Shown here in pieces: positions 29,237-37,450 of a stretch of DNA of 64,000 nt. The translations under genes and the position numbers were made by a program. A model generated the notes under the pieces. That model had not been told where the DNA came from and ran no database searches. It saw only the letters and a program-made list of their open reading frames with translations. This DNA is from Thalassospiraceae bacterium LMO-JJ14 (lineage in GTDB: Bacteria; Pseudomonadota; Alphaproteobacteria; Rhodospirillales; Casp-alpha2), in the NCBI GenBank assembly GCA_021555105.2, contig CP134604.1:2046001-2110000 (forward strand), read 5' to 3'. Position 1 is the stretch's first letter; each line of letters opens with the position of its first letter.

Positions 29237-29284
29237 CTAAACTTTTATAAAATTACCACTCTTGCGGCAGTGATACACGTCACT
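29237..29284 (-). promoter_or_regulatory. Candidate CRP-family-dependent promoter of the giant LamG gene
   Basis: A perfect 16-bp inverted repeat AGTGA-N6-TCACT lies at 29269-29284, close to the CRP consensus TGTGA-N6-TCACA. On the minus strand a TATAAA -10 candidate lies at 29244-29249. This places the repeat centre about 40 bp upstream of the expected start point, as in class II CRP promoters, and there is no good -35 element. The start codon is about 40 bp further downstream. The site is seen in the sequence; the regulator is inferred. Confidence 0.4.
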
Positions 29285-29670
29285 CAACATTGCCAGTGTT
29301 AATGGTGATAACTAATTGAAAACAATAGTAAAAAAATAGCTTTACCGCGTGCTCAGCAAGACTCCTTTATACGGCTGGATTAAACTATTCATCAGCACCA
29401 TTCGCTGGAGCATTCTATTACATTTTTCTGACGGTTACGTTACGGCGGTAAGGACGGCTTTTCAGCACTAAATTGGTTTTGATTTGTTACAAAAAGTTGC
29501 CCAGCGATCCATGCCAAAGGATCGTGATAATTCGTGATCATTACAGCAAGCGGAGAATCAGCGGGAATATGTTAAAAAATGGATGCCATAGACGGAAAAT
29601 AACAACTTAATCGACTGGAATATCGGACTAATATAGCTTAACTAATAAATGGTTATGCTTAAATAAAGAG
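29285..29670. other. AT-rich gene-free spacer
   Basis: No convincing coding frame is present. The region is visibly richer in A and T than its flanks. It holds a duplicated CGTGAT motif near 29532-29550. Near 29636-29660 there is an imperfect inverted repeat (AGC-A-TAAC against GTTA-A-GCT on the minus strand) that could end the tRNA-Thr transcript. Nothing else could be recognised. Confidence 0.5.
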
Positions 29671-29746
29671 TGGTGCCGGCGACAGGAATCGAACCCGTAA
29701 CCTACCGCTTACAAAGCGGTTGCTCTACCAATTGAGCTACGCCGGC
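29671..29746 (-). tRNA. tRNA-Thr (anticodon UGU)
   Basis: On the minus strand the sequence folds as a standard cloverleaf. The acceptor is GCCGGCG paired with CGCCGGC, the D arm is GCTC-GAGC, the anticodon stem-loop is ACCGC-TTTGTAA-GCGGT, and the T loop is TTCGATT. The anticodon TGT reads ACA threonine codons. CCA is encoded (29671-29673). Confidence 0.97.
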
Positions 29747-29763
29747 ATCTGCATCCGGCCCGC

Positions 29764-29792
29764 AACATAATCGGGACACGCCGCCGGGACAA
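29764..29792 (-). promoter_or_regulatory. Sigma70-type promoter of tRNA-Thr
   Basis: On the minus strand TTGTCC (29787-29792) and TATGTT (29764-29769) are separated by exactly 17 bp. They are followed by a GC-rich discriminator GCGGGCC, as in stringently controlled stable RNA promoters. The predicted start lies about 10 bp before the tRNA. Confidence 0.65.
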
Positions 29793-30091
29793 TACTGTAT
29801 TCCATAATGTTGATGCCCCGCCTCATTGGCGTAAGAAAGCAAGAAACCGACCTTCATTCCCATAGCGATTTTGAACTCACATTCAGCAACCTTCGGTATT
29901 GAGCGACACATACCTGTACATTCAGGGAAAATAATGGGTTACACTATAAAATATGTACAAATTGCGTAGTATGATCTTGTCCCCACCCTGTTCTCGGTTG
30001 CATTCACAGTGATCATTGCCTACGAAGACAGGGCTTGAAGGGACGCGTGCAGTTGCAACGCCGGCGTATCTATGACGAGGGATGGCAGTCG
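29793..30091. other. Gene-free spacer before the ion channel gene
   Basis: No supported gene is present. A TATAAA at 29945-29950 is a possible -10 for the downstream channel gene, but no good -35 accompanies it. The first part is shared with the divergent tRNA-Thr promoter. Confidence 0.4.
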
Positions 30092-30928
30092 ATGGACGGC
30101 ATTCGCGAGACACTGGGCAATCTCGTAGATCATACCATTACACAGCGCTTCATCGTGTTTGTGCTGTTTCTGAATGCCGTGACCCTTGGTCTCGACACTT
30201 CCCCGGATGTTATGGGGCAGTACGGCGATCTGATCGATACCATCAACACAATCATCCCCGTTATATTCGTTATCGAAGTCGGTACCCGTTGGATTTCCAG
30301 AGGAAACCGCTTCTTCAAAGAATCCTGGAATATTTTCGATATCATCATTATTTCGGTTTCGTTCCTGCCGTCGGGAAGTGCTTTTTCAGCGCTCCGCGCA
30401 CTGCGTATCCTGCGGGTTCTGCACGTTATCTCTTTGGTGCCGAGAATGCGTCATGTCGTGGCGGCAATGATCCGTTCGCTGCCGCAGATCGGCTCGATTC
30501 TGGCCTTGCTGGTGATCATTTCCTACATTTCGGCGGTCATCGTGACGCATCTTTACGGGGCGGATTACCCAGAATTATTCGGTTCCATCGGGCGTTCGAT
30601 GCTGACACTGTTCCAGTTGATGACACTCGAAGGCTGGGCGGCTGAGGTCGTGCGTCCAGTGATGGAAACGCATCCGAATTCAGTGTTCCTGTTTATTCCC
30701 TATATGCTGATGACGGCGTTCGCCATTCTGAACCTGTTCACGGCGGTGCTTGTCGACAGCATGCAAATCCTGCAGCAGAATTATACTTATGAACGCTCAG
30801 AGCAGCAGACCGCGCGGGTCGTGACGACGGAGCTGATCGATGTCAAAGCCGACCTATTGAGTCTGACCCAGGAAATAAAGCAACTGCGCAACGAACTTGA
30901 ACGCACAAACAAAAACAGCAGTGCCTGA
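30092..30928 (+). CDS. Single-domain voltage-gated cation channel (bacterial Nav/Cav family)
   Basis: This is a 278-residue inner-membrane protein with six transmembrane segments. S1 is at about 18-36, S2 45-66 and S3 78-93. S4 (98-118) carries R102, R105 and R108 at every third position, with His111 where a further arginine is often found. The pore loop has the selectivity filter TLEGWAAEV at 178-186. S6 is at 197-224, and a C-terminal coiled coil (243-272) probably holds the tetramer together. The length matches NaChBac and NavAb. The ATG at 30092 was chosen because GAGGGA lies 9 bp upstream and it directly precedes S1. Classic sodium channels have LESW; Gly181 resembles the filter reported for prokaryotic calcium-selective relatives, so ion choice is open. 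No operon partner is evident. Confidence 0.9.
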   Translation: MDGIRETLGNLVDHTITQRFIVFVLFLNAVTLGLDTSPDVMGQYGDLIDTINTIIPVIFVIEVGTRWISRGNRFFKESWNIFDIIIISVSFLPSGSAFSALRALRILRVLHVISLVPRMRHVVAAMIRSLPQIGSILALLVIISYISAVIVTHLYGADYPELFGSIGRSMLTLFQLMTLEGWAAEVVRPVMETHPNSVFLFIPYMLMTAFAILNLFTAVLVDSMQILQQNYTYERSEQQTARVVTTELIDVKADLLSLTQEIKQLRNELERTNKNSSA

Positions 30929-31038
30929 ACGCCATCTGTTTCCCACATGCAACGCCTCAACTCTTTGCTTCAACTTCGTTCTATGCCAGCATGTGCGGCG
31001 TGAAAGCGTTGGTATCAGGCTAGGACTGGAATGATTTT

Positions 31039-31470
31039 ATGTTTCTAAATCTATTGACGGATCGGCAAAAGCAGTCGTTCCTCGCACTGGCAACGAAAAT
31101 CGTTATGGCCGATGGCGAGGTGGTGCCGAAGGAACACGTCACGCTGAATGTGCGGGTCGCTGAAATGGGCGGCAATTTCAAAGCGCCGCCTGACGAGATC
31201 TACGGAGAGCCTAATTTTGCTGTCTTCGATACACCGCTTTCACAGGCAATTGTCGTGCTGGAGCTTTTGGTGATTGCCTATTCGGATGAAGAATATCACG
31301 AGAATGAAAAGCCGATTGTCGATCAGCTCATCGACAAATTCGAGATATCGCCTGATCACTTGGAGATGTTCGAGAATTGGGCGAAACGGCAATCTCCGCT
31401 CAGTGTCGAAGGCTGGAACTTCTTATCAGAAGTCAGTCCTATCGGCGAGAACCCGGGCGGCGGCAATTAA
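31039..31470 (+). CDS. TerB-like (tellurite-resistance-like) domain protein
   Basis: This 143-residue soluble protein has an N-terminal helical motif LALATKIVMADGEVVPKE and a second related motif AYSDEEYHENEKPIVDQL around residues 80-100. These are typical of TerB-like domains, where acidic residues may bind metal. No other ter genes are near, so tellurite resistance should not be assumed. It starts 110 bp after the channel gene and ends 5 bp before the convergent rlmB. The exact function is unknown. Confidence 0.7.
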   Translation: MFLNLLTDRQKQSFLALATKIVMADGEVVPKEHVTLNVRVAEMGGNFKAPPDEIYGEPNFAVFDTPLSQAIVVLELLVIAYSDEEYHENEKPIVDQLIDKFEISPDHLEMFENWAKRQSPLSVEGWNFLSEVSPIGENPGGGN

Positions 31471-31475
31471 TCGGT

Positions 31476-32315
31476 TCATCGTGCTCGCGTCAGCACATAT
31501 AGCGCAATCGCTGCTGCATTTGATAAATTCAGGCTTTCCTGGTCCGTATCCATGGGGATGCGAACAAGCTGGTCACAGGTTTCACGGGTAAGCCGCCTGA
31601 GCCCCGAACCCTCAGCCCCCAGCACGATCACTCGCCTGGGCGTTGGATCGACGGCGCCGATGTCATCTTCGGCATATCCATCAAGCCCTAGACACCAGTA
31701 ACCGGCATCTTTCAGGGTCCAGATTGCGCGCGCCAGATTGGTGACACGCACCAGAGATACGTGCTCCAGAGCGCCGGATGCGGCTTTCGCCATGGAGCCT
31801 GTTTCAGGCGGCGCGTTGCGATCCTGGATGATCAGTGCGCGCGCACCGAAGGCACGGGCCGAGCGCATGACGGCGCCGATGTTGCGGGGATCAGTAGCCT
31901 GATCCAGAACGACCAGAGTGTCAGGTGCCTGATCTTCGGGGGCTATTGCGTCCTCGACGTAAAGTTCGGGCAGAGGGTCGACCAAAAGTGCCAGCCCCTG
32001 GTGGACGCTGTCCGGACCAAGGACGGCTTCGATTTCGGCCCGGTCGACGGATTCGGCGTTAAATTCGGTGATATTTCTCCCTGGCAGGGCTTTTTCAAGG
32101 GATTCAATGCCTTGTTTCGTGGCAATCAGGCGATGTCTTCGGCGTTTCGGGTTCAGCAGCGCTGCACTGACGGCATGAAGGCCGAATAGCCATAGAGCGT
32201 GCCCGTGCGGACTTTGCCCGATACCTTTTGTGCTGCTGCGTACCGACGTTCCAGTGGGCCGCGGGGCGTTAATTCGGCTTCGTGCCGATCTCGGGGTGCG
32301 CTTGCGCTTGCTCAT
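31476..32315 (-). CDS. rlmB: 23S rRNA (guanosine-2'-O-)-methyltransferase, TrmH/SpoU family
   Basis: The 279-residue protein has a basic N-terminal tail, a substrate-binding domain (about 40-110) and a SPOUT knot domain (130-279). The three SpoU motifs are clear: DPRNIGAVMRSARAFGA (142-158, with N145 and R151), VLGAEGSGLRR (231-241) and IPMDTDQESLNLSNAAAIAL (253-272). It methylates the 2'-O of G2251 in the peptidyl-transferase loop of 23S rRNA in E. coli. The ATG at 32315 is preferred over upstream starts because AAAAGG precedes it. It is divergent from the tRNA-tuf operon, a common alphaproteobacterial arrangement. The assignment to RlmB rather than another TrmH paralogue rests on length and context. 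Confidence 0.88.
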   Translation of the reverse strand: MSKRKRTPRSARSRINAPRPTGTSVRSSTKGIGQSPHGHALWLFGLHAVSAALLNPKRRRHRLIATKQGIESLEKALPGRNITEFNAESVDRAEIEAVLGPDSVHQGLALLVDPLPELYVEDAIAPEDQAPDTLVVLDQATDPRNIGAVMRSARAFGARALIIQDRNAPPETGSMAKAASGALEHVSLVRVTNLARAIWTLKDAGYWCLGLDGYAEDDIGAVDPTPRRVIVLGAEGSGLRRLTRETCDQLVRIPMDTDQESLNLSNAAAIALYVLTRAR

Positions 32316-32399
32316 GTGGCCTTTTATCATACCATTGAGTGATGTTCCGCAAGTCAATTTGATGTTTTGAATTTGCTTGGGATTTGTCACGTTTAGGCG

Positions 32400-32429
32400 T
32401 TGACAATACTGCGGAAATCTTCATATTCC
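32400..32429 (+). promoter_or_regulatory. Sigma70-type promoter of the tRNA-Tyr/tRNA-Gly/tuf operon
   Basis: A consensus TTGACA at 32400-32405 is followed after 18 bp by TATTCC at 32424-32429. The predicted start near 32436 lies about 40 bp upstream of tRNA-Tyr. Confidence 0.6.
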
Positions 32430-32436
32430 GACCGCC

Positions 32437-32462
32437 CGATCCACCGCCCCCGCGGTGGATCG
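32437..32462 (+). promoter_or_regulatory. Perfect 11-bp inverted repeat at the predicted transcription start of the tRNA-tuf operon
   Basis: CGATCCACCGC (32437-32447), a C4 loop, then GCGGTGGATCG (32452-32462) form a perfect hairpin at or just after the predicted +1. It could be a 5' stabilising hairpin of the precursor RNA or a DNA-binding operator. The function is unknown. Confidence 0.6.
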
Positions 32463-32475
32463 TCACGTATTCGTC

Positions 32476-32560
32476 GGGGGGATGCCCGAGTGGCTAAAGG
32501 GGACGGGCTGTAAACCCGTTGGCTATGCCTACGTTGGTTCGAATCCAACTCCCCCCACCA
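32476..32560 (+). tRNA. tRNA-Tyr (anticodon GUA)
   Basis: An 85-nt class II tRNA with a long variable arm. The acceptor is GGGGGGA paired with TCCCCCC, the anticodon stem-loop ACGGG-CTGTAAA-CCCGT holds GTA, the T arm is GTTGG-TTCGAAT-CCAAC, and CCA is encoded. It is the first product of the tuf operon. A CTCCGG/CCGGAG hairpin at 32563-32578 separates it from tRNA-Gly. Confidence 0.97.
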
Positions 32561-32602
32561 TTCTCCGGGGTGCCGGAGGGGCGGATAAGTGAAGAGGCGC
32601 TG

Positions 32603-32676
32603 GCGGGTGTAGCTCAATGGTAGAGCCCCAGCCTTCCAAGCTGGTTACGAGGGTTCGATTCCCTCCACCCGCTCCA
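32603..32676 (+). tRNA. tRNA-Gly (anticodon UCC)
   Basis: A 74-nt cloverleaf with acceptor GCGGGTG paired with CACCCGC. The anticodon stem-loop CCAGC-CTTCCAA-GCTGG gives anticodon TCC, and CCA is encoded at 32674-32676. It is transcribed with tRNA-Tyr upstream and tuf downstream. Confidence 0.97.
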
Positions 32677-32771
32677 ACGCCGGCGAAGTGCGACCGCTGG
32701 GTTTTTATTTAGGTTTTTTTGTTTTCGGACCACTGATCGGGCCGAGGCGACAAGGAAAAGAGAGAACGAAG

Positions 32772-33962
32772 ATGGCCAAGGAAAAGTTTGAGCGTAACAA
32801 GCCGCACTGCAACGTTGGCACGATTGGCCACGTTGACCATGGCAAGACGACGCTGACGGCGGCGATTACGAAGGTTCTTGCGGAAGCCGGCGGCGGTGAA
32901 GCAATGGCATTTGATATGATCGACAAGGCGCCTGAAGAGCGTGCCCGTGGGATCACGATTTCGACGGCGCACGTCGAGTACGAGACGGAAGCGCGTCACT
33001 ACGCGCACGTCGACTGCCCGGGTCACGCGGATTATGTTAAGAACATGATCACGGGTGCGGCGCAGATGGACGGTGCCATTCTGGTTTGTTCGGCTGCTGA
33101 CGGCCCGATGCCGCAGACGCGCGAGCACATTCTTCTGGCCCGCCAGGTTGGTGTTCCGGCGCTTGTTGTTTTTATGAACAAGGTCGACCAGGTTGACGAC
33201 GAAGAGCTTCTTGAGCTTGTCGAGATGGAAATCCGCGAGCTTCTGTCGAGCTACGATTTCCCGGGCGACGATATTCCGATCATCAAGGGTTCGGCTTTGG
33301 CCGCGCTTGAAGGCCGCGATGACGAGATCGGCAAGAACGCCATTCTTGAGCTGATGAAGGCTGTTGACGATTACATTCCTCAGCCTGAGCGTCCGGTCGA
33401 TCAGGACTTCCTGATGCCGATCGAGGATGTTTTCTCGATTTCCGGTCGTGGGACGGTTGTGACGGGCCGCGTTGAGCGCGGTGTGATCAACACCGGCGAC
33501 GAAATTGAAATCGTCGGCATCAAGGCGACGCAGAAGACGACGTGCACGGGTGTCGAGATGTTCCGCAAGCTGCTTGACCAGGGTCAGGCCGGCGACAACA
33601 TCGGCGCGCTGCTGCGCGGTACGAAGCGCGAGGAAGTTGAGCGCGGTCAGGTTCTGGCGAAGCCGGGCTCGATCACGCCGCACACGAAGTTCTCTTGCGA
33701 AGCGTACATTCTGACGAAGGAAGAGGGTGGCCGTCACACGCCGTTCTTTGCCAACTACCGTCCTCAGTTCTACTTCCGGACCACGGATGTGACCGGGACG
33801 GTTGAGTTGGCCGAAGGTACGGAAATGGTGATGCCGGGCGACAACATCTCGATGAACGTGACGTTGATTGCCCCGATCGCCATGGACGAAGGTCTGCGTT
33901 TTGCTATCCGTGAAGGCGGCCGCACCGTTGGTGCCGGCGTCGTCGCGAAAATCATCGAGTAA
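32772..33962 (+). CDS. tuf: Elongation factor Tu, copy 1
   Basis: The 396-residue GTPase carries aminoacyl-tRNA to the ribosomal A site. The motifs are GHVDHGKT (19-26), DCPGHADY and NKVD, followed by the two beta-barrel domains. The ATG at 32772 gives the conserved [12 protein letters not shown] start; the frame upstream of it is not conserved. It follows tRNA-Gly and precedes tRNA-Trp and secE. The coding sequence appears identical at DNA level to the second copy at 54356-55546. Identity stops about 8 bp before the ATG and within a few bp after the stop. Confidence 0.98.
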   Translation: MAKEKFERNKPHCNVGTIGHVDHGKTTLTAAITKVLAEAGGGEAMAFDMIDKAPEERARGITISTAHVEYETEARHYAHVDCPGHADYVKNMITGAAQMDGAILVCSAADGPMPQTREHILLARQVGVPALVVFMNKVDQVDDEELLELVEMEIRELLSSYDFPGDDIPIIKGSALAALEGRDDEIGKNAILELMKAVDDYIPQPERPVDQDFLMPIEDVFSISGRGTVVTGRVERGVINTGDEIEIVGIKATQKTTCTGVEMFRKLLDQGQAGDNIGALLRGTKREEVERGQVLAKPGSITPHTKFSCEAYILTKEEGGRHTPFFANYRPQFYFRTTDVTGTVELAEGTEMVMPGDNISMNVTLIAPIAMDEGLRFAIREGGRTVGAGVVAKIIE

Positions 33963-34013
33963 CGGGAGTTACAAGGTCGCGGCTCCGTACTGGACGGGGG
34001 CGCGAGGCGGCAT

Positions 34014-34089
<76 letters not shown>

Positions 34090-34208
34090 CGCTTCTTTAC
34101 CGATGAAGAGGTTGCGTAAGGCGATTTGAAACTACATCTCAAGGGAATGATCCCGGGGATGACTTGAAGAGCAGGTTCTTTTTTGAAGCTGCAAGGTGTG
34201 TAAGGCCA

Positions 34209-34406
34209 ATGGCAAAAACCAATCCGGCACAGTTCGTTCGCGAAGTCCGACAGGAAGCCTCGAAGGTGACCTGGCCGACGCGCAAGGAAACCGGTATTTC
34301 GACGGCGATGGTGTTCGTATTCTGCATCATCGCGGCGATCTTTTTCTTGTTGGTCGATCAGGTCTTGCAGTTAGGTGTGAAGTTCTTGTTCGGACTCGGA
34401 GGCTGA
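34209..34406 (+). CDS. secE: Preprotein translocase subunit SecE
   Basis: A 65-residue one-span inner-membrane protein that clamps SecY in the SecYEG translocon. The amphipathic helix contains EVRQEASKVTWPTRKE, the SecE hallmark, followed by one transmembrane segment (about 34-56). It is the short form usual in alphaproteobacteria, lacking the two extra segments of E. coli SecE. The ATG at 34209 is preceded by TAAGG. It ends 4 bp before nusG, so the two are cotranscribed. Confidence 0.95.
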   Translation: MAKTNPAQFVREVRQEASKVTWPTRKETGISTAMVFVFCIIAAIFFLLVDQVLQLGVKFLFGLGG

Positions 34407-34410
34407 TCCC

Positions 34411-34941
34411 ATGGCCATGCGTTGGTACGTCGTTCACGTTTACTCCGGCTCGGAGAAAAAGGTTGCTCAGTCGATTGAGGAGCAGGTGCGTCAGGCGGGG
34501 ATGGAAGATCTTGTCGAGGAAGTCCTGGTGCCGACCGAAGAGGTTGTCGAAATGCGCCGCGGCGCCAAGCACAATTCCGAACGCAAGTTTTTCCCGGGCT
34601 ATGTGCTGGTTCGCATGGAACTTTCCGACGAAACCTGGCACCTCGTGAAGAACACACCGAAAGTGACCGATTTTCTTGGCGGTCAGGGCCGTCCGTCGCC
34701 GATTACGGATGCCGAAGCCGAGCGCATCATTTTCCAGGTCAAAGAGGGCGTCGAGCGTCCGAAGCCGTCGATCACTTTCGAAGTGGGCGAGCAGGTTCGG
34801 GTTTGCGACGGTCCGTTCAACTCATTCAATGGCCTTGTCGAGGATGTCGACGAGGAACGGGCACGTGTGAAGGTTGCGGTCAGCATCTTCGGGCGTGCAA
34901 CACCTGTCGAGCTGGAGTATTCGCAAGTCGAAAAGCTCTAA
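34411..34941 (+). CDS. nusG: Transcription termination/antitermination factor NusG
   Basis: The 176-residue protein has the N-terminal NGN domain (MRWYVVHVYSGSEKKVAQSI), which binds the RNA polymerase clamp, and the C-terminal KOW domain (VGEQVRVCDGPFNSFNG), which contacts Rho or S10. It travels with RNA polymerase and couples transcription to translation. Length is normal. It lies directly after secE. Confidence 0.97.
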   Translation: MAMRWYVVHVYSGSEKKVAQSIEEQVRQAGMEDLVEEVLVPTEEVVEMRRGAKHNSERKFFPGYVLVRMELSDETWHLVKNTPKVTDFLGGQGRPSPITDAEAERIIFQVKEGVERPKPSITFEVGEQVRVCDGPFNSFNGLVEDVDEERARVKVAVSIFGRATPVELEYSQVEKL

Positions 34942-34991
34942 CACAGGTTAACGGTGTGGAAGGCCCGCCAAGGCCGGACCACGCACTCAGA

Positions 34992-35008
34992 TACGGGATG
35001 ATCCCGTA
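34992..35008 (+). promoter_or_regulatory. Hairpin in the rplK leader, candidate ribosomal-protein autoregulation site
   Basis: TACGGGA-TGA-TCCCGTA is a perfect 7-bp stem 43 bp before the rplK start. In many bacteria L1 represses its operon by binding a structure in the rplK leader. That role here is inferred from position only. Confidence 0.35.
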
Positions 35009-35050
35009 AATGTAACGGGGCTTCAGCCTCATAGATAAACTGAGAGAGAC

Positions 35051-35482
35051 ATGGCAAAGAAAATCGCTGGCTACGTAAAGCTGCAGGTACCGGCGGGGCA
35101 AGCAAACCCGTCGCCGCCGATCGGTCCGGCCCTTGGTCAGGCCGGCCTCAACATCATGGAATTCTGCAAGGCGTTTAACGCCGAGACCCAGAACATGGAA
35201 CCGGGCATGCCGATTCCCGTGGTTATTACGGCCTATGGCGATCGGACGTTCTCGTTCATCACCAAGACCCCGCCGGCCAGCTACTTCCTGAAGAAGGCAG
35301 CAAAGGTCAATAAGGGGTCGGGCACGCCGAACAAGAACAAAGTCGGCAAGGTGACCATGAAACAGCTCCGTGAAATCGCGGAACTGAAGATGAAAGATCT
35401 CAATGCGAACGATATCGAAGCCGCAGCAAGCATGCTTGCCGGTTCGGCACGTTCCATGGGTATCGATGTGGAGGGCGCATAA
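35051..35482 (+). CDS. rplK: 50S ribosomal protein L11
   Basis: The 143-residue protein starts [20 protein letters not shown] and has the Pro-rich [11 protein letters not shown] motif. It forms the base of the GTPase-associated stalk with 23S rRNA helices 43-44 and is normally methylated by PrmA. GAGAGAGAC precedes the ATG. It is the first gene of the rplKAJL cluster and overlaps the ribosome site of rplA. Confidence 0.98.
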   Translation: MAKKIAGYVKLQVPAGQANPSPPIGPALGQAGLNIMEFCKAFNAETQNMEPGMPIPVVITAYGDRTFSFITKTPPASYFLKKAAKVNKGSGTPNKNKVGKVTMKQLREIAELKMKDLNANDIEAAASMLAGSARSMGIDVEGA

Positions 35483-35483
35483 C

Positions 35484-36173
35484 ATGGCTCGCAAAGGTAA
35501 GCGTTATACGGCTGCGCTCGATAACATTGATCGGAATGCCGTCTACACGATCGAAGACGCCGTTAAAATCCTCAAGGACAACGCCAAGAGCAAGTTCGAT
35601 GAAACCATCGAAGTTGCAATGAACCTGGGTGTCGATCCGCGCCATGCCGACCAGATGGTCCGTGGTACGGTGTCGCTGCCGCATGGGACCGGCAAGTCCT
35701 TGCGTGTCGCGGTTTTCGCCAAAGATGCGAAAGCGGATGAAGCCCGCGAAGCCGGTGCGGACATCGTTGGTGCCGAAGATCTGATGGAACAGATTCAGGG
35801 CGGCATGATGGATTTCGACCGCTGTATCGCGACCCCCGACATGATGGGGATCGTTGGTCGCCTCGGTAAGGTTCTGGGTCCGAAGGGCCTGATGCCGAAC
35901 CCGAAACTCGGCACCGTGACACCGGATGTCGCCGGTGCGATCCAGGCAGCGAAAGCCGGCCAGATCGAATTCCGTGTTGAGAAAATGGGTATCATTCATG
36001 CCGGTGTCGGCAAAGCGAGCTTCTCCGCCGAGCAATTGCAGGAGAATATCGCGGCTTTCGTCAGTGCCATCCAGCACGCGAAACCGACCGGCGCCAAGGG
36101 CACGTACATGAAAAAAGTCAGCGTCACCTCGACGATGGGGCCTGGCATTAAATTGGACCTGAACGCGCTATAA
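35484..36173 (+). CDS. rplA: 50S ribosomal protein L1
   Basis: The 229-residue L1-stalk protein helps release deacylated tRNA and is often a translational repressor of its own operon. The motifs [20 protein letters not shown] and [17 protein letters not shown] are conserved. The ATG at 35484 has GGAGGG within the end of rplK; the frame upstream of it is not conserved. Confidence 0.98.
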   Translation: MARKGKRYTAALDNIDRNAVYTIEDAVKILKDNAKSKFDETIEVAMNLGVDPRHADQMVRGTVSLPHGTGKSLRVAVFAKDAKADEAREAGADIVGAEDLMEQIQGGMMDFDRCIATPDMMGIVGRLGKVLGPKGLMPNPKLGTVTPDVAGAIQAAKAGQIEFRVEKMGIIHAGVGKASFSAEQLQENIAAFVSAIQHAKPTGAKGTYMKKVSVTSTMGPGIKLDLNAL

Positions 36174-36262
36174 TCGCAATCAGGTCTTGAAGAATTCGGC
36201 CGAAACGTTTATGCGTCCGGTCGAATAGGGGCGGCTCCGGCAAGTTTCGGGGCCGTTCTGAC

Positions 36263-36329
36263 CTGTCCGAGACCGTAGGTACACCTGTTTATTCAGGTGT
36301 TTAATGGGATTTCCCACCTGCATAGACAG
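36263..36329 (+). promoter_or_regulatory. L10-type ribosomal protein leader upstream of rplJ
   Basis: The 321-bp gap between rplA and rplJ holds a nested structure. An outer stem CTGTC/GACAG (36263-36267 with 36325-36329) encloses a hairpin ACACCTG-TTTATT-CAGGTGT (36281-36300) and a short GGGATTTCCC element (36306-36315). In bacteria the L10-L7/L12 complex binds a leader of this kind to repress rplJL translation. The remaining ~160 bp before rplJ show no gene. Confidence 0.65.
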
Positions 36330-36494
36330 TGTCGATGCCAATTCTTTTGATATTATTTTCAATGGATTGGCTTGGACTGTTGTACTGGACAGGGCGAGCC
36401 GGCCTTGATTGAAGCGCATCTTCGGGTGAGTTCGTATCAAGGTCAAAGTGCAACAGGGGTTCAATTGTGAACCACTTTTGACTGGAGACGATCC

Positions 36495-37013
36495 GTGGAC
36501 CGATCGGAAAAAAAAGAACTGGTCTCGTCGCTCCGTGGAACGTTCGAGAACGCATCAATCGTCGTCGTGACCCACTATACCGGGCTTAACGTCGCCGATA
36601 TCAGCGATCTCAGAACGAAGATGCGGGACGCCGGCGCCAGCTTCAAAGTTACCAAAAATCGGCTCACTCGTCTCGCTTTGGAAGGCACGCCCTACGATCA
36701 GATCGGCGATCTTTTCACCGGTCCCACGGCCATCGCTTATTCCGATGATCCCGTGGCGCCTGCGAAAGTCGCTGTGGATTTTGCCAAGAAGAACGACAAG
36801 CTCGTCGTTCTCGGCGGTGCAATGGGTGACGTTCGACTTGATGAAAATGCCATCAAGCAGCTCGCCACTCTGCCGTCGCTTGACGAACTCCGCGCCAAGA
36901 TCGTGGGTATGCTGAACACACCGGCGACGAGAGTTGCAGGCGTCCTTCAGGCGCCGGCAGGTCAGATCGCACGGGTGCTCAGCGCGCGTAGCCAACAAAG
37001 TGAAGCGGCGTGA
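36495..37013 (+). CDS. rplJ: 50S ribosomal protein L10
   Basis: The 172-residue stalk protein anchors L7/L12 dimers through its C-terminal helix. The start is GTG with GGAG 7 bp upstream, giving MDRSEKKELVSSLRG. The motif VVVTHYTGLNVADISDLR and the FKVTKNRLTRLA segment are typical. A regulatory leader precedes it and rplL follows after 45 bp. Confidence 0.97.
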   Translation: MDRSEKKELVSSLRGTFENASIVVVTHYTGLNVADISDLRTKMRDAGASFKVTKNRLTRLALEGTPYDQIGDLFTGPTAIAYSDDPVAPAKVAVDFAKKNDKLVVLGGAMGDVRLDENAIKQLATLPSLDELRAKIVGMLNTPATRVAGVLQAPAGQIARVLSARSQQSEAA

Positions 37014-37058
37014 CGCCGTAAACGATTGTCAATAGTTCAAGCCTTAGGAGACTGATAA

Positions 37059-37439
37059 ATGGCTGATCTTGAAAAGATTGCTGAAGAACTGTCGAACCTG
37101 ACGGTTCTCGAAGCTGCTGAGCTTTCCAAGCTCCTCGAAGAAAAATGGGGCGTTTCCGCCGCAGCACCGGTTGCTGCTGCAGCCGCGCCGGCCGCTGGTG
37201 GTGGTGATGCCGCCGCTGCGGAAGAAAAAGACGAATTCGACGTTATTCTTGCCGCTGCTGGCGACAAGAAGATCAACGTGATCAAAGAAGTCCGCACCAT
37301 TACCGGTCTGGGCCTCAAAGAAGCGAAAGATCTCGTCGAAGGTGCACCGAAACCCGTCAAGGAAGGTGCCAAGAAAGACGAAGCCGAAGAGATCAAGAAG
37401 AAGCTGGAAGAAGCCGGCGCTACCGTCGAGCTTAAGTAA
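37059..37439 (+). CDS. rplL: 50S ribosomal protein L7/L12
   Basis: The 126-residue acidic stalk protein recruits translational GTPases. It has an N-terminal dimerisation helix pair, an Ala/Gly hinge (about 36-55) and the C-terminal domain with EKDEFDVIL and [17 protein letters not shown]. It is the last gene before the hairpin that separates ribosomal genes from rpoBC. Confidence 0.98.
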   Translation: MADLEKIAEELSNLTVLEAAELSKLLEEKWGVSAAAPVAAAAAPAAGGGDAAAAEEKDEFDVILAAAGDKKINVIKEVRTITGLGLKEAKDLVEGAPKPVKEGAKKDEAEEIKKKLEEAGATVELK

Positions 37440-37450
37440 GCTTTTGGTGG

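Noticed and set aside
31039-31470. Tellurite resistance function for the TerB-like protein
   Set aside because: No other ter genes are nearby, and TerB-like domains occur in many unrelated proteins.
32709-33737. Matching ~340-codon minus-strand frames opposite both tuf genes
   Set aside because: Their duplication simply follows from the identity of the tuf genes; there is no ribosome site or family match.
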